From Neorhizobium sp. (GTDB taxonomy: Bacteria; Pseudomonadota; Alphaproteobacteria; Rhizobiales; Rhizobiaceae), in the NCBI GenBank assembly GCA_028283725.1, contig JAPWKC010000002.1, positions 255,501 through 319,500 of the forward strand: DNA of 64,000 nt, written 5' to 3'. A program made the position numbers and the translations under genes. The notes beneath the pieces are model-generated. The model worked only from the letters and a program-made list of their open reading frames with translations, was not told the origin of the DNA and ran no database searches. Below are positions 61,386 to 64,000 of the stretch, piece after piece. The stretch's first letter is position 1; every line of letters begins with the position of its first letter.

Positions 61386-62924
61386 TCAGCCGAAAGCGAT
61401 ATCGCCGATGACACGCACCCGCACGCGGCGAGCGCCGCCGGGCAGGTAGGCAATCGGGATATCTTCGACTTCGAGCGTCTTCAGGCTGTCGCGGCCGGCA
61501 CCGGAGGCTACGGCTGCGTTCTGCGCGTCACGCTCGGCCGTTTCCAACGCTTCTTCGCGGCTGACGCCGGAGAAAACCTGATCGACTTCGCCGGAAACCT
61601 GCGCCATCGCAGCGCCGAGTGCATTGGCGACGCCGGCATTCTCGACACGCAGAACCTCGGAGGCACCGGCAACTTTTTCCGGGATCAGGAAAGCGCCACC
61701 GCCGACCGCGATCAGCGGCACATCCTCGGCCGAGGTCTTCATCTGGTCGAAACTGTCGGCCACCATGTCCTTGATGCGCGCAAGCGTTGCTTTCACGAAG
61801 GCCGGATCGAGATGTTTGACGCGGTCCTTGTCGCCCATCTCAATCAGTCCGGCAGCAACGGCCACGTCCGAGGTCGTGAGCGTATTTCCGCCGAAGACGA
61901 GCGCTTCGGAGAGGATCCGGTAGCCGACCGAGCGCGGGCCGATCGTCCCGGTTTCCGGGTTGATGATCGTGCCCCCGCCAAGGGCGATCGGCAGAAGATC
62001 CGGCATGCGGAAGAGGGTGCGTACACCGCCGACATGGACAATATTGTTGGCCTCGCGGGGAAAGCCGCCGATCAGGCAGCCGATATCCGAGGTCGTGCCG
62101 CCGACATCGACGACCATGGCGTCGTTGAGGCCTGTCAGGAAGGCCGCGCCACGCATGGAGTTGGTCGGACCGGAGGCGAAGCTATGTACCGGATTGGCGG
62201 CAGCGACATCCGCCAGCGCCACGGTGCCATCGTTCTGGGTCAGGAAGAAGGGCGCGGTGATGCTGGCTTCTCGCAATGCGTCCGAAAACGCCTGCACGGT
62301 CGTCTTGCCGAGCGATTGCAGCGCAGCATTGAGGAGTGCGACGTTTTCCCGTTCGAGCAGGCCGATGCGGCCGAGCGTATGGGACAGCGTGATGCGCGCA
62401 TCCGGAATGACCGAACGGACGATCTCGGCGGCCTTGACCTCGCATTCGGTGGTGAGCGGCGAGAAGGTGGCCGAGATCGCGATGGAGGTGATCCCTGCAT
62501 CGCGTATCTTCATCGCGGCTTCGCGGATCTCGTCCGGGATCATCGGCACCAGCGGGCTGCCGTCATATTCGTGACCGCCATGGACCATGAAGATCATCGG
62601 ATCGACCGCCTGGCGCAGGTCATCCGGCCAGTCGCACATGGGCGGCAGCGACGAGCCGCTCGGCAGCGCGATACGGATAGCCGCGACGCGTTCCAGGCGG
62701 GCGCGTTCGACCACCGCATTGGTGAAATGCGTGGTGCCGATCATCACCGCGTCGATCGGCCGGTCGCCGGGGCGGATAGCCCCGCCGACATGCGCCAGTG
62801 CTGCCTTCACCCCCGACATCACGTCCTGCGTGGTCGGAACCTTAATGGACGAGAGGATCGTGTCTCCGTCGATCAGCACGGCATCCGTATTGGTGCCGCC
62901 AACGTCAATACCGATGCGTTTCAT
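61386..62924 (-). CDS. Hydantoinase/oxoprolinase family protein (HyuA-like)
   Basis: A 512-residue protein of the ASKHA-like hydantoinase A family: phosphate-binding start RIGIDVGGTNTDAVLIDGD, GTTHFTNAVVERARL, a central FASGPTNSMRGAAFL and VVDVGGTTSDIG, and LPIALGGGTIINPETGTIG. Family members open hydantoin or 5-oxoproline rings with ATP, usually with a HyuB partner; no HyuB is visible here. It is shorter than the fused or long HyuA forms of about 690 residues, and similar in length to those paired with DUF917 proteins. Its ATG overlaps the DUF917 stop by four bases, so the two work together. Substrate unknown. Confidence 0.87.
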   Translation of the reverse strand: MKRIGIDVGGTNTDAVLIDGDTILSSIKVPTTQDVMSGVKAALAHVGGAIRPGDRPIDAVMIGTTHFTNAVVERARLERVAAIRIALPSGSSLPPMCDWPDDLRQAVDPMIFMVHGGHEYDGSPLVPMIPDEIREAAMKIRDAGITSIAISATFSPLTTECEVKAAEIVRSVIPDARITLSHTLGRIGLLERENVALLNAALQSLGKTTVQAFSDALREASITAPFFLTQNDGTVALADVAAANPVHSFASGPTNSMRGAAFLTGLNDAMVVDVGGTTSDIGCLIGGFPREANNIVHVGGVRTLFRMPDLLPIALGGGTIINPETGTIGPRSVGYRILSEALVFGGNTLTTSDVAVAAGLIEMGDKDRVKHLDPAFVKATLARIKDMVADSFDQMKTSAEDVPLIAVGGGAFLIPEKVAGASEVLRVENAGVANALGAAMAQVSGEVDQVFSGVSREEALETAERDAQNAAVASGAGRDSLKTLEVEDIPIAYLPGGARRVRVRVIGDIAFG

Positions 62925-63997
62925 GCGAATACCGATTTGAAATCAATGTTGTAACCAAAGGCGCGGGGCCCGACGGCGTCGATCCCGGCCGGTGTCGTCA
63001 GAAGTTCGGGGGCGGGGAGGGCGATCACGGTGACGCGCTGCCCGTAGCGGACGGATTCCGTCCCGATCGCGCTGCCCGAAACCGTATCGAGGAGGCAGAT
63101 CAGGTCCGGCGTCATCGCAACCGGCTCGCCGTCACGGAATGCGACGGCCCATTCGTTCTGGAAGGCAAGCTCGATGCGCGAACCGCGATCGGAATCGATA
63201 CCTTCGATCACAGTCTTGCCGCGCAGGAAGCCGCCCGTCGTCTCGCGCACCACGTCGATCACCTTGCCGCGGAAGATCTGCTTGCCGCCCTCGTGGTCGA
63301 GAACCGCCTTGACCGGATCGTCGTGGCGGGCACGGGCTTCGATCACGACGCGGCCAAGTTCGGTCGCCTTCGTCACGGTATAGTGGATGCCCCAGTCCTT
63401 GACCTCGCGGCCGGTACGCGGCGCCTTGCAGGTGGCGGCCGTCGAGCCGACCTCGGTGCAGACCTTGCGCGAGATGCGCTCCATCCATTTCCACGAAGCC
63501 GCACGGGTGACGATCACCTCGTTATCCCTGATATCGACGAGCGACAGCGGGAACATCGGCAGATTGCCGATCGCAAAGGAGGTCATCTGGGCTTCCGGGT
63601 AGGCACGGCCCATCGCATCGGCGTTGACGACCGGGCGGTCGAGCATGGCCGCGGCAAGGAAGGATGAAAGCGCGTTCGAGCCGCCGATTTCGACGCTCAT
63701 GATGGCGCGGAACGGCTTGCCGAGATAATCTTCCATCACCTCGACGGCGCGGGCCAGATGGACCGGATCGCTCAGGCGCTCCTGGCCGACCAGCGGCGCA
63801 CCCATCTTGGAAACGACGGCAACCATGTCATCGTCTTCGAGCGCCATCGGATCCATCACCTGCACGCGACGGCCTTCGGCATAAAGGCGGCGCAGGTTGA
63901 GCGTCGAGATATAGGGATTGCCGCCACCGCCGGTGCCGAGGATCCAGGCCCCGGTTGCGAGCGGTTCGATATTTTCTTCCGGAAAGTCCTGAAGCAT
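62921..63997 (-). CDS. DUF917 domain-containing protein
   Basis: A 358-residue protein matching DUF917 (PF06032) over its whole length: WILGTGGGGNPYIS near the N-terminus, VEIGGSNALSSFLAAAMLDRPVVNADAMGRAYPEAQM in the core, and TPDLICLLDTVSGSAIGTESVRYGQRV in the C-terminal half. These proteins nearly always occur beside hydantoinase-A proteins and are thought to take part in the metabolism of hydantoin-like rings; the reaction here is unknown. The ATG at 63997 gives a normal N-terminus, but only three bases precede it in the window, so the start and ribosome site cannot be checked. Confidence 0.87.
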   Translation of the reverse strand: MLQDFPEENIEPLATGAWILGTGGGGNPYISTLNLRRLYAEGRRVQVMDPMALEDDDMVAVVSKMGAPLVGQERLSDPVHLARAVEVMEDYLGKPFRAIMSVEIGGSNALSSFLAAAMLDRPVVNADAMGRAYPEAQMTSFAIGNLPMFPLSLVDIRDNEVIVTRAASWKWMERISRKVCTEVGSTAATCKAPRTGREVKDWGIHYTVTKATELGRVVIEARARHDDPVKAVLDHEGGKQIFRGKVIDVVRETTGGFLRGKTVIEGIDSDRGSRIELAFQNEWAVAFRDGEPVAMTPDLICLLDTVSGSAIGTESVRYGQRVTVIALPAPELLTTPAGIDAVGPRAFGYNIDFKSVFA

Positions 63998-64000
63998 GGG

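Noticed and set aside
61323-62954. Long plus-strand open frame opposite the hydantoinase gene
   Set aside because: Shadow of the hydantoinase-A gene; Arg/Asp/Gly-rich translation without motifs.

Overview
The window looks like part of a secondary replicon (megaplasmid or chromid) of an alphaproteobacterium of the order Hyphomicrobiales, most likely the Rhizobium/Agrobacterium group. The main reasons are a complete repABC replication and partition operon (54237-57926), a DUF1612/'RHE_PE00001'-type gene beside it, high GC content, and gene content dominated by ABC-transporter catabolic operons with LacI, RpiR and GntR regulators. I saw no tRNA, rRNA, CRISPR array or insertion sequence. Coding density is high and the genes appear intact; the first gene is cut by the window edge. 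All assignments come from reading the sequence and recalled family knowledge; no database search was run.

Layout. 1-3252: a PEP-mutase/isocitrate-lyase-family enzyme and an SDR dehydrogenase, divergent from an MFS transporter and a GntR regulator. 3598-10858: a very long glutamate-synthase-like protein followed by a CysJ-like NADPH diflavin reductase, where a GltD subunit would be expected; this is the most unusual pair in the window. 11028-14545: an M14 carboxypeptidase and a gamma-glutamyltransferase-family enzyme. 14858-21329 (minus): a sugar ABC operon with RpiR regulator, ribokinase-like kinase and a TIM-barrel isomerase. 21814-33259 (minus): a complete inositol catabolism and uptake operon (iolG, inositol-type ABC transporter, second dehydrogenase, iolC-DUF2090 fusion, iolD, iolE, iolB, hyi/iolI-like), divergent from a LacI regulator, with two strong palindromic operators between them. 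34473-39508: an ArsR regulator divergent from an alkanesulfonate operon (signal-less substrate-binding-like protein, ssuD, ssuC, ssuB, ssuA), with an 18-bp perfect palindrome between. 39597-44611: a three-subunit membrane-linked dehydrogenase (triheme cytochrome c, GMC flavoprotein with an Fe-S Cys motif, Tat-type small subunit) and a divergent LacI regulator with paired operators. 44624-51920 (minus): a dipeptide-type ABC operon with a Cys-less Asp/Glu racemase homologue and an RpiR regulator. 52183-57926: DUF1612 gene, a 0.9-kb gap, then repABC with two identical parS-like palindromes, a counter-transcribed RNA and an AT-rich candidate origin in repC. 57983-61147 (minus): macB and macA. 61386-63997 (minus): a hydantoinase-A-type protein and a DUF917 protein.

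The genes form separate scavenging modules (acidic or hydroxy-acid substrate, glutamyl peptides, sugar, inositol, sulfonates, polyol/aldose, peptides), mostly with their own local regulator. In the three transport operons where the binding-protein gene precedes other transporter genes, a strong stem-loop follows it, which fits differential expression of binding protein over membrane components.
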